Assembly (NCBI RefSeq): GCF_003946325.1
Contig: NZ_RHNT01000008.1
Location: forward strand, 1-64,000
Direction of reading: 5' to 3'
DNA from: Companilactobacillus furfuricola
GTDB lineage: Bacteria > Bacillota > Bacilli > Lactobacillales > Lactobacillaceae
Length of the DNA: 64,000 nucleotides
Shown here: one piece after another, positions 49,782-63,107 of the stretch
Layout of the letters: each line of letters begins with the position of its first letter
How positions within the stretch are numbered: the first letter of the stretch is position 1
The notes under the pieces: model-generated
Database searches by the model: none
What the model saw: only the letters and a program-made list of their open reading frames with translations
Told to the model about the DNA's origin: nothing
Position numbers and translations under genes: made by a program

Positions 49782-50696
49782 CTATTCTAGTGCCGCAGCA
49801 CCGCCAACAATCTCTGTGATCTCAGTAGTAATTTGTGCTTGACGGGCACGATTGTAGTGCAAGGATAATGAAGAAATCAAGTCATCAGCATTATCAGTAG
49901 CACTCTTCATTGCTGTAACTGAAGCAGCGTGCTCAGCAGTCTTAGCATCCATCATAGCGCCAAAAATCAAACTTTCGATGTATTGAGGAACAATAGCTGA
50001 TAAGACCGTTTCAGGATCTGGATCCTTAATATAATCACTAGCTATATGTTCTTCTTCCAAAGTGGCATCTTTTGGTGCAGTGAGAGGAAGAAGTTTTTCT
50101 TCCGTAAATCTAGATACTAATGAATTAACGTGATGATTGTGACAGATGAAAATTTCATCAAAACTACCAGCTTGATATAACTGCAAGATCGACTTCACGA
50201 TCGGCGTGATATCCTCAACTGATGGCACGTCAGGCAACCCACGATATTCGTAAGCAATGTCATAGCCACGAGCTTTAAAAAATTCTGTACCAGTATTACC
50301 TAGTGAGATAATAGTAAATTTACTTTGGTCATTGTTGTACTTCTTCTTAAAGATGTCCATCATGGCCTTCAAAATATTACTGTTATATCCACCAACTAAT
50401 CCACGATCACTAGTCAACACAACGTAGGCTGACTTTTTAACATCACGAACTTGAAGGATATTATTGACACTCAGTGGATCTGCTCCACTTCCTGAAGCAA
50501 CGTCTTTAAAAACATTGCCTAGTGTTAAGTGACGAACAATATCTTTCACTTTATTTGCATAAAGTTGATAAGCAACAGATTGTTTTTCAATACGAGAAAG
50601 TTTAGCACCAGAAACCATTTGCATGGCTCTTGTGATTTGACCGGTTTTTTGAGTAGAAGTAATTCTTCTTTTAATGTCCATTAGGGACTCAGCCAT
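49782..50696 (-). CDS. atpG: F1 ATP synthase gamma subunit
   Basis: Central rotor shaft, 304 residues. It begins with the conserved helix DIKRRITSTQKTGQITRAMQMVS and ends with the matching C-terminal helix (SLHYNRARQAQITTEITEIVGGAAAL). An internal segment near residues 195-215 is somewhat longer than in E. coli, as in other lactobacilli. Confidence 0.97.
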   Translation of the reverse strand: MAESLMDIKRRITSTQKTGQITRAMQMVSGAKLSRIEKQSVAYQLYANKVKDIVRHLTLGNVFKDVASGSGADPLSVNNILQVRDVKKSAYVVLTSDRGLVGGYNSNILKAMMDIFKKKYNNDQSKFTIISLGNTGTEFFKARGYDIAYEYRGLPDVPSVEDITPIVKSILQLYQAGSFDEIFICHNHHVNSLVSRFTEEKLLPLTAPKDATLEEEHIASDYIKDPDPETVLSAIVPQYIESLIFGAMMDAKTAEHAASVTAMKSATDNADDLISSLSLHYNRARQAQITTEITEIVGGAAALE

Positions 50697-50715
50697 AATT
50701 TAAACCTCCAGTATT

Positions 50716-52794
<2,079 letters not shown>

Positions 52795-52808
<14 letters not shown>

Positions 52809-53316
52809 TATTTACAGTCAACTCCTTAATATAAGAGTCGATCAGTGACTTTTGATCGTCAGCATTAAGCTCTTTAGAGATAACTTTTGAAGCAATCTCT
52901 AATGACAAGTTTGCAATGTCATTTTGTGCATCATTCATTGCATCTTGCTTGGCTTTTTCAGCATCTGATTTAGCCTTTTGTCTTACTGATTCAGCTTCGC
53001 TATGCGCAGAAGCAACGATTGATTTCTTTTGTTCATCACCGTTGTCTTTTGCTTTGTTTACGATCTCAATAGCTTCTGCACGTGAATTCTTAAGTGCTTC
53101 TTCACGTTCCTTTTTAAGCTTCTCAGCACTTGCACGTTCTGAATCAGCATAATCAAGATCACTTGTGATCTTGTTAGACCGTTCGTCCATCATTTTAGTG
53201 ATCGGACCCCATGCATAATGCTTAACAGCCAAAGTTAACAGGATAAAAGAAATAAGAATAAAAAGCATGTCACCTAAAGCTAATTTACCTGCTCCAAGTA
53301 CTAAAATACCTGCCAT
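52795..53316 (-). CDS. atpF: Fo ATP synthase b subunit
   Basis: Peripheral stalk, 173 residues: one N-terminal membrane helix (about 12-30) then a long charged helix rich in Glu, Lys and Ala that dimerises. Precedes atpH. Confidence 0.96.
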
Positions 53317-53380
53317 TTTCTCAACTCCTTCCCTTCATATGAAACATAAAAAGGCGATGCATTATCGCCGAATGATTGTT

Positions 53381-54327
<947 letters not shown>

Positions 54328-54417
54328 TAATAACCCCCCTTTCTTCGCTTATTGAAAAACATATTGATACTTCAAAAATGATACCACTTAAAAATGGTTA
54401 TTTAAATAGTGATTTTT

Positions 54418-55047
54418 TTATTTAGTACCAAATAATCTGTCTCCAGCGTCACCTAGACCAGGGAAAATGTAACCACTATCAGTCAACTTCTCATCAAGTG
54501 ATGCCGCATAAATATCTACATCTGGATGTTCTTTCTGAACTTCAGCAACACCTTCTGGTGCAGCTACTAAAACTACCAGGCGCATATGTTTAGCTCCACG
54601 TTTCTTCAAGGCTTCAATAGCCATGTTGGCTGATCCACCAGTTGCCAGCATTGGATCAACAATAAACAATTCACGTTGATCAATGTCACTAGGCAATTTA
54701 ACAAAGTATTCGTGTGGTTTTAAAGTCTTTTCATCACGGTACATTCCAATATGACCTACTTTAGCTGCAGGGATCAATTGCAATACGCCATCGACCATTC
54801 CTAAACCAGCACGAAGAATTGGAATAACTGCTAATTTCTTTCCTGCAATCATCTTTTGAGTAGATTTTCCCATTGGTGTTTCGACTTCAACATCGGCCAA
54901 TGGAAGGTCTCGAGTGATCTCATAGACCATTAGTTCAGCAATCTCGTTAGCAACTTCACGAAATACCTTTGTTCCGGTATGTTTGCTACGAATGATCGTA
55001 AGTTTATGTTGAATTAGAGGGTGATTTAGTACTTGAAATTTTGGCAT
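54418..55047 (-). CDS. upp: Uracil phosphoribosyltransferase
   Basis: Salvages uracil to UMP using PRPP. A 209-residue protein with the PRPP loop [18 protein letters not shown] and the uracil-binding C terminus [18 protein letters not shown]. It overlaps sua5 by one base and ends the tdk-prfA-prmC-sua5 operon, upstream of the ATP synthase operon. Confidence 0.98.
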   Translation of the reverse strand: MPKFQVLNHPLIQHKLTIIRSKHTGTKVFREVANEIAELMVYEITRDLPLADVEVETPMGKSTQKMIAGKKLAVIPILRAGLGMVDGVLQLIPAAKVGHIGMYRDEKTLKPHEYFVKLPSDIDQRELFIVDPMLATGGSANMAIEALKKRGAKHMRLVVLVAAPEGVAEVQKEHPDVDIYAASLDEKLTDSGYIFPGLGDAGDRLFGTK

Positions 55048-56069
55048 TATTTTTCTCCTTGTTTTTTAAAATGTTGTTGACCTGCAGATTTATTTAGGCG
55101 GTTGCCATAGGCAACTCCATGTCCTGATTCAGGAAAACCTTGAGCGAGGATATAAGGAACATTTTGATCATCCAATGCTCTTAAACCGGCAAATAAATGC
55201 TTTGAAGCTGAGATAACATCTTCACCAAGCGAATAAGTCTTATAGTTTCCGGACAATTCATTTAAAATCAGATCCGTCGCTAATATCCCGATCGGTTCAG
55301 AAGCTTGCGCATATTCTTTGATCGCCTCAGCAAAATCATTGGGATCATCAACGATGATGACCTGTGCATTAGGCGCATAGTGCTTATATTTCATCCCTGG
55401 GGCCTTTGGGATCTCTTCTTGACTAACTTTATGGTGATCACTTGCAACGTCGCCTAAAACGTCTGTAAGCTCTTCTTCTGTGATCATCCCCGGACGCAAG
55501 ATAGTTGGTGTATCAGCCGATAAATCAATAACTGTTGACTCAACTCCGATAACTGTTGGTCCGTCATCTAAGATTGCAGCGATCTTACCTTTTAAATCAT
55601 GGTAAACATGTTTAGCTTCTGTGGGACTAGGTTTTCCACTCGTATTGGCGGATGGTCCAACGATCGGTTTGCCAAAAGTTTTGATCAAATCGAGCGTTGC
55701 TTGATTGTTAGGCATCCGAAAAGCAGCCGTCGAAAGTCCACCAGTAACTTGTTTGGAAAGAGTCCCAGCTTGGATCGGCATGATGATCGTTAATGGGCCT
55801 GGCCAAAACTGATCCATCAATTTGGAAGCTTGTTCTTTATAGCAGTTGTCAGCATATTGCCACACCATTTCTGGACTATCAACGTGAACGATCAATGGAT
55901 TATCGCTCGGTCGTCCTTTAGCAGCATAAACATTTTTCACAACTTCCGATCTCGTGGCATCCGCACCTAAACCATACACAGTCTCGGTGGGAAATGCTAC
56001 AAGTTGACCGTCAGCTAAAAAGTCAGCTGCTCGTTGTATTTGGTCATCTTTTAAAATAAGAGTCTCCAA
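55047..56069 (-). CDS. L-threonylcarbamoyladenylate synthase (Sua5 type)
   Basis: First enzyme of tRNA t6A synthesis. 340 residues: an N-terminal YrdC/TsaC domain ([27 protein letters not shown]) up to about 200, the linker [12 protein letters not shown], and a C-terminal Sua5 domain. This two-domain form is typical of Firmicutes (YwlC). Confidence 0.96.
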   Translation of the reverse strand: METLILKDDQIQRAADFLADGQLVAFPTETVYGLGADATRSEVVKNVYAAKGRPSDNPLIVHVDSPEMVWQYADNCYKEQASKLMDQFWPGPLTIIMPIQAGTLSKQVTGGLSTAAFRMPNNQATLDLIKTFGKPIVGPSANTSGKPSPTEAKHVYHDLKGKIAAILDDGPTVIGVESTVIDLSADTPTILRPGMITEEELTDVLGDVASDHHKVSQEEIPKAPGMKYKHYAPNAQVIIVDDPNDFAEAIKEYAQASEPIGILATDLILNELSGNYKTYSLGEDVISASKHLFAGLRALDDQNVPYILAQGFPESGHGVAYGNRLNKSAGQQHFKKQGEK

Positions 56070-56073
56070 CGTT

Positions 56074-56925
56074 TTACACCTTCTTTCTATGAGCGTTTAA
56101 ATATCGATAATTGCCACTAATATCCTTATAGAATTTTACAACATATTGGGGCATGTTTTTACCAAATATTTGCTCAATTTGATTTTTTTGATGATACCCA
56201 AATTCCATATACAAATCACCGCCGTCAGATAAATGTTTATCGACGACTTTGGAAATGCGTTGATAAATTTCTAAACCCTCATTTTGACCGTACAGGGCCA
56301 CTTCTGGTTCATACTTTTTAACACTTTCATCCATGACATCTTTTTCCGAAACGGCAATGTAAGGTGGATTGGACACAATGATATCAAAACTTTGATCTGC
56401 CAAATTATCAAATAGATCACTTTGTACAAAAGAAATGTTTGCACAATCGTAGATACTAGCATTTTTTGATGCCACACGTAATGCTTCATTTGAAATATCT
56501 GAAGCGACGATCTGACTATCAGAAAAAGCTAGGGCTAAGGAAATGGCGATCACGCCGGAACCAGTTCCGATGTCTAGGATTTGCAAGTTCTTCCTATTAT
56601 TATCACTGATCACTTGATCAACCATTTCTTCAGTTTCTTGACGAGGGATCAATACGTTTTGATCAACGTGAAATTTTCGCCCCATAAAATATGCTGAACC
56701 TAAAATATATTGAACAGGTTCATCATTCAAAAGACGTTGTAACCCTGCTTGAAATTTCTCATCGATATCAGAAGGAACTAGATCATTGCGATGTAATTGT
56801 AGCTGGGTATAGTTAAAACCCGAAAGTTCTTCCATCAAATACAGGGCATCATCAGAAAACTTTCCGGCTTCTTTCAGCATTAAAAAAGCCCTATTAAGGG
56901 CATTAGAATAACTTAGTCTCTCCAC
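56074..56925 (-). CDS. prmC: Release factor glutamine methyltransferase PrmC
   Basis: Methylates the GGQ glutamine of release factors. SAM fold with [16 protein letters not shown] and catalytic SNPPYIA. GTG at 56925 is preferred (GGAG ten bases upstream; length 283, near the norm); it overlaps the end of prfA by 23 bases. A longer TTG form from 56958 has no site. Confidence 0.94.
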   Translation of the reverse strand: MERLSYSNALNRAFLMLKEAGKFSDDALYLMEELSGFNYTQLQLHRNDLVPSDIDEKFQAGLQRLLNDEPVQYILGSAYFMGRKFHVDQNVLIPRQETEEMVDQVISDNNRKNLQILDIGTGSGVIAISLALAFSDSQIVASDISNEALRVASKNASIYDCANISFVQSDLFDNLADQSFDIIVSNPPYIAVSEKDVMDESVKKYEPEVALYGQNEGLEIYQRISKVVDKHLSDGGDLYMEFGYHQKNQIEQIFGKNMPQYVVKFYKDISGNYRYLNAHRKKV

Positions 56926-58000
56926 TTTCGATTTGCTCCAACTTCTTAGTTTGATCAAATACGACTAATGCATCGATAATTTCGTCAAGATCTCCATTCA
57001 TGATCCTATCTAATTTGTTCAATGAAAGTCCGATCCGATGATCAGTCACACGATTTTGTGGGTAGTTGTAAGTTCTGATCCGTTCGGAACGATCACCAGT
57101 ACCAACGGCTGATTTACGCTGTTCATCATATTCACTTTGATTTTGTGATTCATAATAATCATAAACACGTGAACGCAAAATCTGCATCGCCTTTTCACGG
57201 TTTTGTTGCTGTGATCTTTGGTCTTGCATAGCAACAACGATACCTGTTGGCAAATGGGTCATCCGCACAGCAGATGACGTCTTATTGATATGTTGTCCAC
57301 CAGCACCAGAAGAACGATAAACATCAGTTCTGATATCTTTGGGATCGATATCAACGTCAACTTCATCATATTCAGGCATGATAGCAACTGTGGCTGTTGA
57401 GGTATGGACCCGACCTGCGGACTCAGTTGCGGGAACTCTTTGTACTCGGTGAGCTCCATTTTCGTATTTAAGCTTTGAATACACCCGATTACCTGTGATC
57501 ATCACGGCAACGTCCTTGTAACCACCGACTTCAGTATCATTTTCATCGATGATCTCAAAACTCCAGCCTTGTTTTTCAGCATACTTGGAGTACATACTCA
57601 ATAGATCACCGGCAAACAAGCTGGCTTCATCACCACCAGCAGCACCACGGATCTCCATAATAATATTCTTATCATCGTTAGGATCTTTAGGAAGCATCAG
57701 CAAAGTAATGTCATGTTCAACTTTATCCAATTCTTCCTTTGATTCATTCAATTCATCTTTAGCTAAAGCTTGCATTTCGGCATCATCAGTTTCCCGGAGG
57801 ATCTCATCGCTGTCAGCAATGCTCTTCTTTAACTCTTTATATTTCTTAAAAGCAGCAACGACATCACGCATGTCGGCTTCTTCTTTAGAAAGTTTCATGT
57901 AACGTTTAGTATCATTGATAACTTCTGGATCACTCATTAATTCTTGCAATTCGTTGTATCGATCCAAAAGTCCTTCAAGTTGATCAAAAATTTTATCCAC
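56903..58000 (-). CDS. prfA: Peptide chain release factor 1
   Basis: Terminates translation at UAA and UAG; 365 residues. The GGQ loop is in [18 protein letters not shown] and the stop-codon reading PxT-type motif in [17 protein letters not shown]. Its modifying enzyme prmC follows with overlap. Confidence 0.98.
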   Translation of the reverse strand: MDKIFDQLEGLLDRYNELQELMSDPEVINDTKRYMKLSKEEADMRDVVAAFKKYKELKKSIADSDEILRETDDAEMQALAKDELNESKEELDKVEHDITLLMLPKDPNDDKNIIMEIRGAAGGDEASLFAGDLLSMYSKYAEKQGWSFEIIDENDTEVGGYKDVAVMITGNRVYSKLKYENGAHRVQRVPATESAGRVHTSTATVAIMPEYDEVDVDIDPKDIRTDVYRSSGAGGQHINKTSSAVRMTHLPTGIVVAMQDQRSQQQNREKAMQILRSRVYDYYESQNQSEYDEQRKSAVGTGDRSERIRTYNYPQNRVTDHRIGLSLNKLDRIMNGDLDEIIDALVVFDQTKKLEQIESGETKLF

Positions 58001-58017
58001 TTTAAGAATCCTTTCTC

Positions 58018-58596
58018 TTACTCATTTAACATTGGAGGATGATTATAGTGACGACGGCAAACGGGATAATACATCTCGTTTCCCCCGATAGCTATTTGAT
58101 CCCCTTCATATACTGGCTTGCCGTTAGCCATACGCATATTCATGGTAGCTTTTTTCTTACAAAACCAGCAGATCGTTTTCATCTCTTCTAGTTTATCAGC
58201 ATATAGCAGCAAATACTTGGATCCATCGAATAATTCATTACGAAAATCATTCTTTAGGCCAAAAGCCATGACCGGGATCCCTAACTCGTCGACGACCTGT
58301 GTCGCTTGAATGACTTGTTCTTTCGTCATAAACTCACACTCGTCGATCAAAACGCAAGCAGCGTCAGTATTTTCCTCTTTAACAATATCATAAACATTGG
58401 AATTGTGTTCTAATGCGATCGCATCAGCAGATAATCCAATTCGGCTCGAGATCTTTCCTTTACCAGATCTGGTATCTATTATACTAGTCATTAATATAAC
58501 TGACTTACCTTGTTCTTTGTAATTGTGAGCAACTTTTAAAATTTCAATTGATTTGCCACTGTTCATTGCACCGTACTTAAAAAATAGTTGAGCCAA
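58018..58596 (-). CDS. tdk: Thymidine kinase
   Basis: Type II thymidine kinase, 192 residues. P-loop GAMNSGKS (9-16), catalytic DECEF (LIDECEFMT), and a zinc site from CWFC and a CRRHY motif. It starts the leftward operon with prfA. Confidence 0.97.
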   Translation of the reverse strand: MAQLFFKYGAMNSGKSIEILKVAHNYKEQGKSVILMTSIIDTRSGKGKISSRIGLSADAIALEHNSNVYDIVKEENTDAACVLIDECEFMTKEQVIQATQVVDELGIPVMAFGLKNDFRNELFDGSKYLLLYADKLEEMKTICWFCKKKATMNMRMANGKPVYEGDQIAIGGNEMYYPVCRRHYNHPPMLNE

Positions 58597-58741
58597 ATGT
58601 CCGCCTCCAAAATTATTTCCTTGAAAATTATACCCAAAACGCTCACCAATTTATATAGTTTCTGTCATTCAGATACAAAATCAGCTAAAATATTATTCAT
58701 GTGTGCTAAGATATTTTTAATAAATTAATTGAGGTTTGACA

Positions 58742-60085
58742 ATGACACTTAAATCAAGTTTTGCAACACTTACTGGCAAAAGTTCCTATTTCATCTTAAG
58801 TACCTTCTTTAACGGGGGATCTTCATATCCTGGCAAGATCGCCTACAAGATCGATCCAGATATTTTAGGAACTTTAGGCAAAAATTATGAACTGATCGTA
58901 GTTACTGGTACCAACGGTAAGACCTTGACTACTTCATTGATCAATAAAATGTTAAAGCAAAAATACGACGATGTTTTGACTAACCCTACTGGCTCTAACA
59001 TGGTCCAAGGTATCGTCACTAGTTTTCTGACTCACCACAAAACTAGCAAGAAGCCTTTGGCGGTCTTAGAAGTTGACGAAGCAAACGTTGAGATCATTTG
59101 TCGTTACATTAAACCTAAGTATTTCGTTTTAACAAATATCTTCCGTGATCAAATGGATCGTTACGGCGAGATCTACACGACTTACCAAAAGATCCTTAAC
59201 GGTATCAAACTAGCTCCTGAAGCTACCATCATCGCTAACGGCGATGCCGCGATCTTTTCTTCTAAGGAATTACCTAACAAAGTAGTCTATTATGGTTTTT
59301 CTGATAAAGGTTTTGAAGACACCGATATCAAGGCTCCCACTAATACAGATGGCGTATTGTGTCCTAAATGTGACCATATCTTGCATTACCACAATATCTC
59401 ATATGCCAATCTTGGAAGCTACTTCTGTCCAAATTGTGGATTCAAACGTCACCAATTAGATTATCAAGTTACCGATATCAAGACTTTATTACCAAACAAA
59501 ACCGAATTTTCAATCGATGAGAAACCATTCACCATGAATATTGGTGGAAAGTATAACATTTACAACGCCTTGGCTGCTTATGCTGTTGCTTCAGAACTCG
59601 GCATTAGTACCGAGCAGATCAAAAAGGCCTTCTCCTACGATGAAAAAGTCTTTGGTCGTCAAGAGACTATCAACGTCGATGGCAAAGATGTCAATATCAT
59701 CTTAGTCAAGAATCCCGTTGGACTAAATCAGGTTATCGAGACCATTTTAAGCGACAAGTCCGATTATTCGCTTGCGTTCTTGTTGAACGCCAATTACGCT
59801 GATGGGATCGACACGAGTTGGATCTGGGACGCTAATTTCGAAGACTTCGATTATGACAAATTACCGCTTGTTATCACCGGTGGCAAACGAGTCAAGGACG
59901 TTACCTTCCGCTTCAAGATCGCCGGTTTAAATATGGACAAGAATATCGAAACGACTGAAATAGAAGATTTCGTTAAAGCATTATCTAAGGTACCAACCGA
60001 CAAAATTTATGTTTTAGCTACTTATACAGCCATGATGAGCTTGCGAAAAGTTCTCAGTGAAAAAGGCTACATCAATAAAAAATAA
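58742..60085 (+). CDS. murT: Lipid II isoglutaminyl synthase subunit MurT
   Basis: Mur-ligase-like subunit that with GatD amidates D-Glu of lipid II. 447 residues from ATG 58742 (GAGG upstream). ATP loop GTNGKT at 56-61, zinc ribbon C207/C210/C229/C232, and a C-terminal DUF1727 domain with GIDTSWIWD (D357 and D363), the region that supplies an Asp to the GatD active site. A terminator follows and no gatD is adjacent, unlike the usual operon. Confidence 0.95.
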   Translation: MTLKSSFATLTGKSSYFILSTFFNGGSSYPGKIAYKIDPDILGTLGKNYELIVVTGTNGKTLTTSLINKMLKQKYDDVLTNPTGSNMVQGIVTSFLTHHKTSKKPLAVLEVDEANVEIICRYIKPKYFVLTNIFRDQMDRYGEIYTTYQKILNGIKLAPEATIIANGDAAIFSSKELPNKVVYYGFSDKGFEDTDIKAPTNTDGVLCPKCDHILHYHNISYANLGSYFCPNCGFKRHQLDYQVTDIKTLLPNKTEFSIDEKPFTMNIGGKYNIYNALAAYAVASELGISTEQIKKAFSYDEKVFGRQETINVDGKDVNIILVKNPVGLNQVIETILSDKSDYSLAFLLNANYADGIDTSWIWDANFEDFDYDKLPLVITGGKRVKDVTFRFKIAGLNMDKNIETTEIEDFVKALSKVPTDKIYVLATYTAMMSLRKVLSEKGYINKK

Positions 60086-60103
60086 TTCCATGTTTTTTTA
60101 AGA

Positions 60104-60166
60104 AATAAATCCCACCAGATCAAGCATCTTGTTCAATCAAAAGATGTCGATCTGGTGGGATTTTTT
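60104..60166. terminator. Bidirectional terminator between murT and the serine hydrolase
   Basis: Outer stem AAATCCCACCAGATC with its exact complement and inner stem CATCTT/AAGATG. T-runs lie on both strands, fitting the convergent genes. Confidence 0.88.
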
Positions 60167-60174
60167 ATTTGCAG

Positions 60175-61149
60175 TTAGAGAACGTGATCTTCTTGCAGAA
60201 AACTATTCAAGACAGTATCTCTTCTATTCAGAAATATTTGATTATTTTCGATCGGATGGACCCGATTAGTCAAAACGACCATGGCCGTTTGATTTTGATA
60301 GTCTAAAGCAATGAAATGTCCAGTATAGCCAGTGTGGAATAATACCTGACCGCTCCCGTCAGGTTTGATATCCCATCCCAACGAACGCCCAGGGTTTAGC
60401 TTAGTAAAATTGTGATACAAAAATTGAAATCTAGGTTCAAGCATGATCTTCGAAAACTTCATGACATCACTCAAGGTCGAAAACATCCCTGCGGAGCCAC
60501 ATTGAGCTCCTAATTGGCGAGCTTTCGGATCGTTTGGGATACCAGTTAAAAAGCTACCATTGAGCTTATATGTCGGTATACAGCGACTTTCCACTGGTTC
60601 AAAGGTCGTATCCTCTAATTCCCACGGTTTTAATATTTGTTCAACGATAGCTTGTTGAACAGGTTTTTGATAAATTTTCTCGACTATCAATCCTAAAAAG
60701 ATCAATCCAGTATCAGTATACTTGACCACTCTGTCAAAATTAGCCGTCACTGGCAGATCCAATAAGGCTTTTATCAATTGTTGAGCATCCAATTTATCTC
60801 GATCTGGAATATAACCATCGATCCCCGAAGTATGCGTCAGCAAATGAATCAACTGGACCCTATTATCTTTAAATCCTGGTAAATATCGATTCACCGGATC
60901 ATCGAGGTGAATTTTATTTTCAGCGATCATTTTTAAGATCAATGGGATCGTCCCCATAACTTTAGTCAGCGACGCTAAATCATGCAGTTCATCTCCTACC
61001 AAAGCTTCCTTGTCTAGTTGCCACGATTTATTTCCATAAATATCAGTTTCGCTCTTATTGCCACTGATGAAACCATAGCTTACCCCAGGAACTACCTGCG
61101 AGTTGACTAGATCTCTGATCTGGGCTTTAGTTTCCAAAAAAATATTCAT
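60175..61149 (-). CDS. Class C beta-lactamase-like serine hydrolase
   Basis: A 324-residue protein of the beta-lactamase/PBP4-like fold. SxxK is SLTK (60-63), the second motif YTD (Y144) replaces YxN, and HTG (272-274) replaces KTG. No signal peptide is seen, so it appears cytoplasmic. Such proteins may be peptidases or esterases; antibiotic hydrolysis should not be assumed. It lies alone between two terminators. Confidence 0.88.
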   Translation of the reverse strand: MNIFLETKAQIRDLVNSQVVPGVSYGFISGNKSETDIYGNKSWQLDKEALVGDELHDLASLTKVMGTIPLILKMIAENKIHLDDPVNRYLPGFKDNRVQLIHLLTHTSGIDGYIPDRDKLDAQQLIKALLDLPVTANFDRVVKYTDTGLIFLGLIVEKIYQKPVQQAIVEQILKPWELEDTTFEPVESRCIPTYKLNGSFLTGIPNDPKARQLGAQCGSAGMFSTLSDVMKFSKIMLEPRFQFLYHNFTKLNPGRSLGWDIKPDGSGQVLFHTGYTGHFIALDYQNQTAMVVLTNRVHPIENNQIFLNRRDTVLNSFLQEDHVL

Positions 61150-61177
61150 GATCGATCTACCTTTCTATTTTGGAGAA

Positions 61178-61206
61178 ATAAAAAAAGACATGCTTAACAT
61201 GTCTTT
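61178..61206 (-). terminator. ABC exporter operon terminator
   Basis: Stem AGACATG/CATGTCT with five-base loop and a T-run on the minus strand. Confidence 0.82.
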
Positions 61207-61223
61207 AATTATACCAAATATTT

Positions 61224-63107
61224 CTACATAACCACATTTCCGGCAAATTGACTATTGTAAAGATCAGCATAGAAACCGTTCTTAGCCATCAATTCGTCAT
61301 GATTACCAGTCTCGACGATCGAACCTTCATTCATCACGATGATCTTATCCGCATCACGAATAGTCGACAATCGATGGGCAACAACAAAACTAGTCCGATT
61401 TTTCAATAGACGTTGCATAGCGTGTTGGATATGAACTTCCGTTCTCGTATCAACGGACGAAGTAGCTTCATCTAAGATCAAAATTTCGGGATCAGCGACA
61501 AAGGCACGTGCGATAGTGATCAATTGACGTTGTCCTTGAGAGATATTTGAAGCTTCCTCATTGAGGACCGTATCGTATCCATCAGGTAATTGACGAACGA
61601 AGCTGTCCACATGGGCTGCCTTAGCTGCTGCGATGATTTCATCGTGGCTAGCATCTTGATTACTATATTTCAAGTTGTCGTAAATAGTCCCAGTGAAGAG
61701 CCAAGTATCTTGCAAGACCATGGCGTAGTGACTTCTGACGTCATCGCGGCTCATGTTACGGATATCGCGACCATCAAGCTTGATCGAGCCACCTTTAACA
61801 TCATAAAAGCGTTCGAGCAAGTTGATAACAGTCGTCTTACCAGCACCGGTAGGGCCTACGATCGCGATCATTTCACCAGGCTTAACATTTAAGTTATAGT
61901 CTTGCATCAATAATGGTTTGCCATCGTATCCGAAATCCATATGATCCAAAATGACTTTATCATCTGTTTGAATGTCAGAAACATCAACAGGATCATCATT
62001 CATTTCAGGTTCATCGATAACCTCAAAAATACGTTCAGCAGATGCGACAGTTGCTTGGATCGTGTTAGCTAAGTTAGCTAATTGAGTGATCGGCTGCGAA
62101 AATTGATTCATGTATTGAAGGAAAGCTTGGATATTACCTAAAGCGATTCCCCCATTGGCTACTTGAATACCACCAAACATGGCAATCAAAACGTATCCTA
62201 AGTTATTGATCAAAGTCATTAATGGCATGATGATACCAGAGATCATTTGTGCTTTCCAAGAAGCTTTATACAAAGTTTCATTTTCTGCATCAAATTGGGC
62301 AATAGCATCTTTTTCGTGGTTGAAACTCTTGACCACCACGTGACCAGCATAATTTTCTTCAACTTGATTGTTCAATAAACCAAGTGATTTTTGTTGTCTG
62401 GCAAAAAACTTTTGTGATGAAGGAGCAACTAATCCAACGACGATCAAACTTAGCGGGATCGTTGCTAACGCGATCAACGTCAGTTGCCAACTGATCGTAA
62501 ACATCATCCACAAAACACCGACGAAAGTCACGGTACTCGTTACTACTTGGGTGATACTTTGCTGCAAAGTTCCGGCGATATTATCCATATCGTTGATCGC
62601 ACGTGACATGATATCTCCGTTTGAATGCTGATCATAGTAACTGATCGGCAATCTTCTCATCTTTGACTTCAAGTCACGTCTTAATTTGTAAACCGTTCTT
62701 TGTGAGACACGAGTCATCACAAATTGTTGAATAAAACTAAATAAAGCGGAAGCCATGTACATCAAGAAAACGATAAAGATAATTTGCTTGATCTTACTAA
62801 AGTCGATCGGAAATTGATCAACCTGGATCCCAGCTTTTTGCTGAGCAACACCATTCATGAAACCTTTGTAGATCTCAGTCGTGGCTTCACCTAATACTTT
62901 TGGAGTCATTACTTGGAAGATCGATGACAAGATCGCCAAGATCAAGACAATAATTATTCCCCAAATATAAGCCGACATGTAGGAAGCTAAACGTCTAATC
63001 GTCTTCCAAAAATGCTTGGCTTTTTCTGGTTTTGGACCAGCGCCACCACCATGTGGACCCTTTGGCCCGACTGGATTAGAAGACGTTGTTTCTTTATCTT
63101 TAGCCAT
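61224..63107 (-). CDS. ABC exporter half-transporter, consensus-site subunit
   Basis: A 627-residue fusion of six membrane helices and an ATPase. Gly/Pro-rich cytoplasmic N terminus (GPKGPHGGGAGPKP). Walker A GPTGAGKTT, Walker B ILILDEATSSVD with the catalytic Glu present, and an unusual signature NISQGQ in place of LSGGQ. It overlaps its partner by eight bases; together they resemble LmrCD/BmrCD-type multidrug exporters. Substrate unknown. Confidence 0.93.
   Translation of the reverse strand: MAKDKETTSSNPVGPKGPHGGGAGPKPEKAKHFWKTIRRLASYMSAYIWGIIIVLILAILSSIFQVMTPKVLGEATTEIYKGFMNGVAQQKAGIQVDQFPIDFSKIKQIIFIVFLMYMASALFSFIQQFVMTRVSQRTVYKLRRDLKSKMRRLPISYYDQHSNGDIMSRAINDMDNIAGTLQQSITQVVTSTVTFVGVLWMMFTISWQLTLIALATIPLSLIVVGLVAPSSQKFFARQQKSLGLLNNQVEENYAGHVVVKSFNHEKDAIAQFDAENETLYKASWKAQMISGIIMPLMTLINNLGYVLIAMFGGIQVANGGIALGNIQAFLQYMNQFSQPITQLANLANTIQATVASAERIFEVIDEPEMNDDPVDVSDIQTDDKVILDHMDFGYDGKPLLMQDYNLNVKPGEMIAIVGPTGAGKTTVINLLERFYDVKGGSIKLDGRDIRNMSRDDVRSHYAMVLQDTWLFTGTIYDNLKYSNQDASHDEIIAAAKAAHVDSFVRQLPDGYDTVLNEEASNISQGQRQLITIARAFVADPEILILDEATSSVDTRTEVHIQHAMQRLLKNRTSFVVAHRLSTIRDADKIIVMNEGSIVETGNHDELMAKNGFYADLYNSQFAGNVVM

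Noticed and set aside
60175-61149. Serine hydrolase as an antibiotic-resistance beta-lactamase
   Set aside because: It lacks a signal peptide and has YTD and HTG in place of the YxN and KTG motifs. The family includes many peptidases and esterases.
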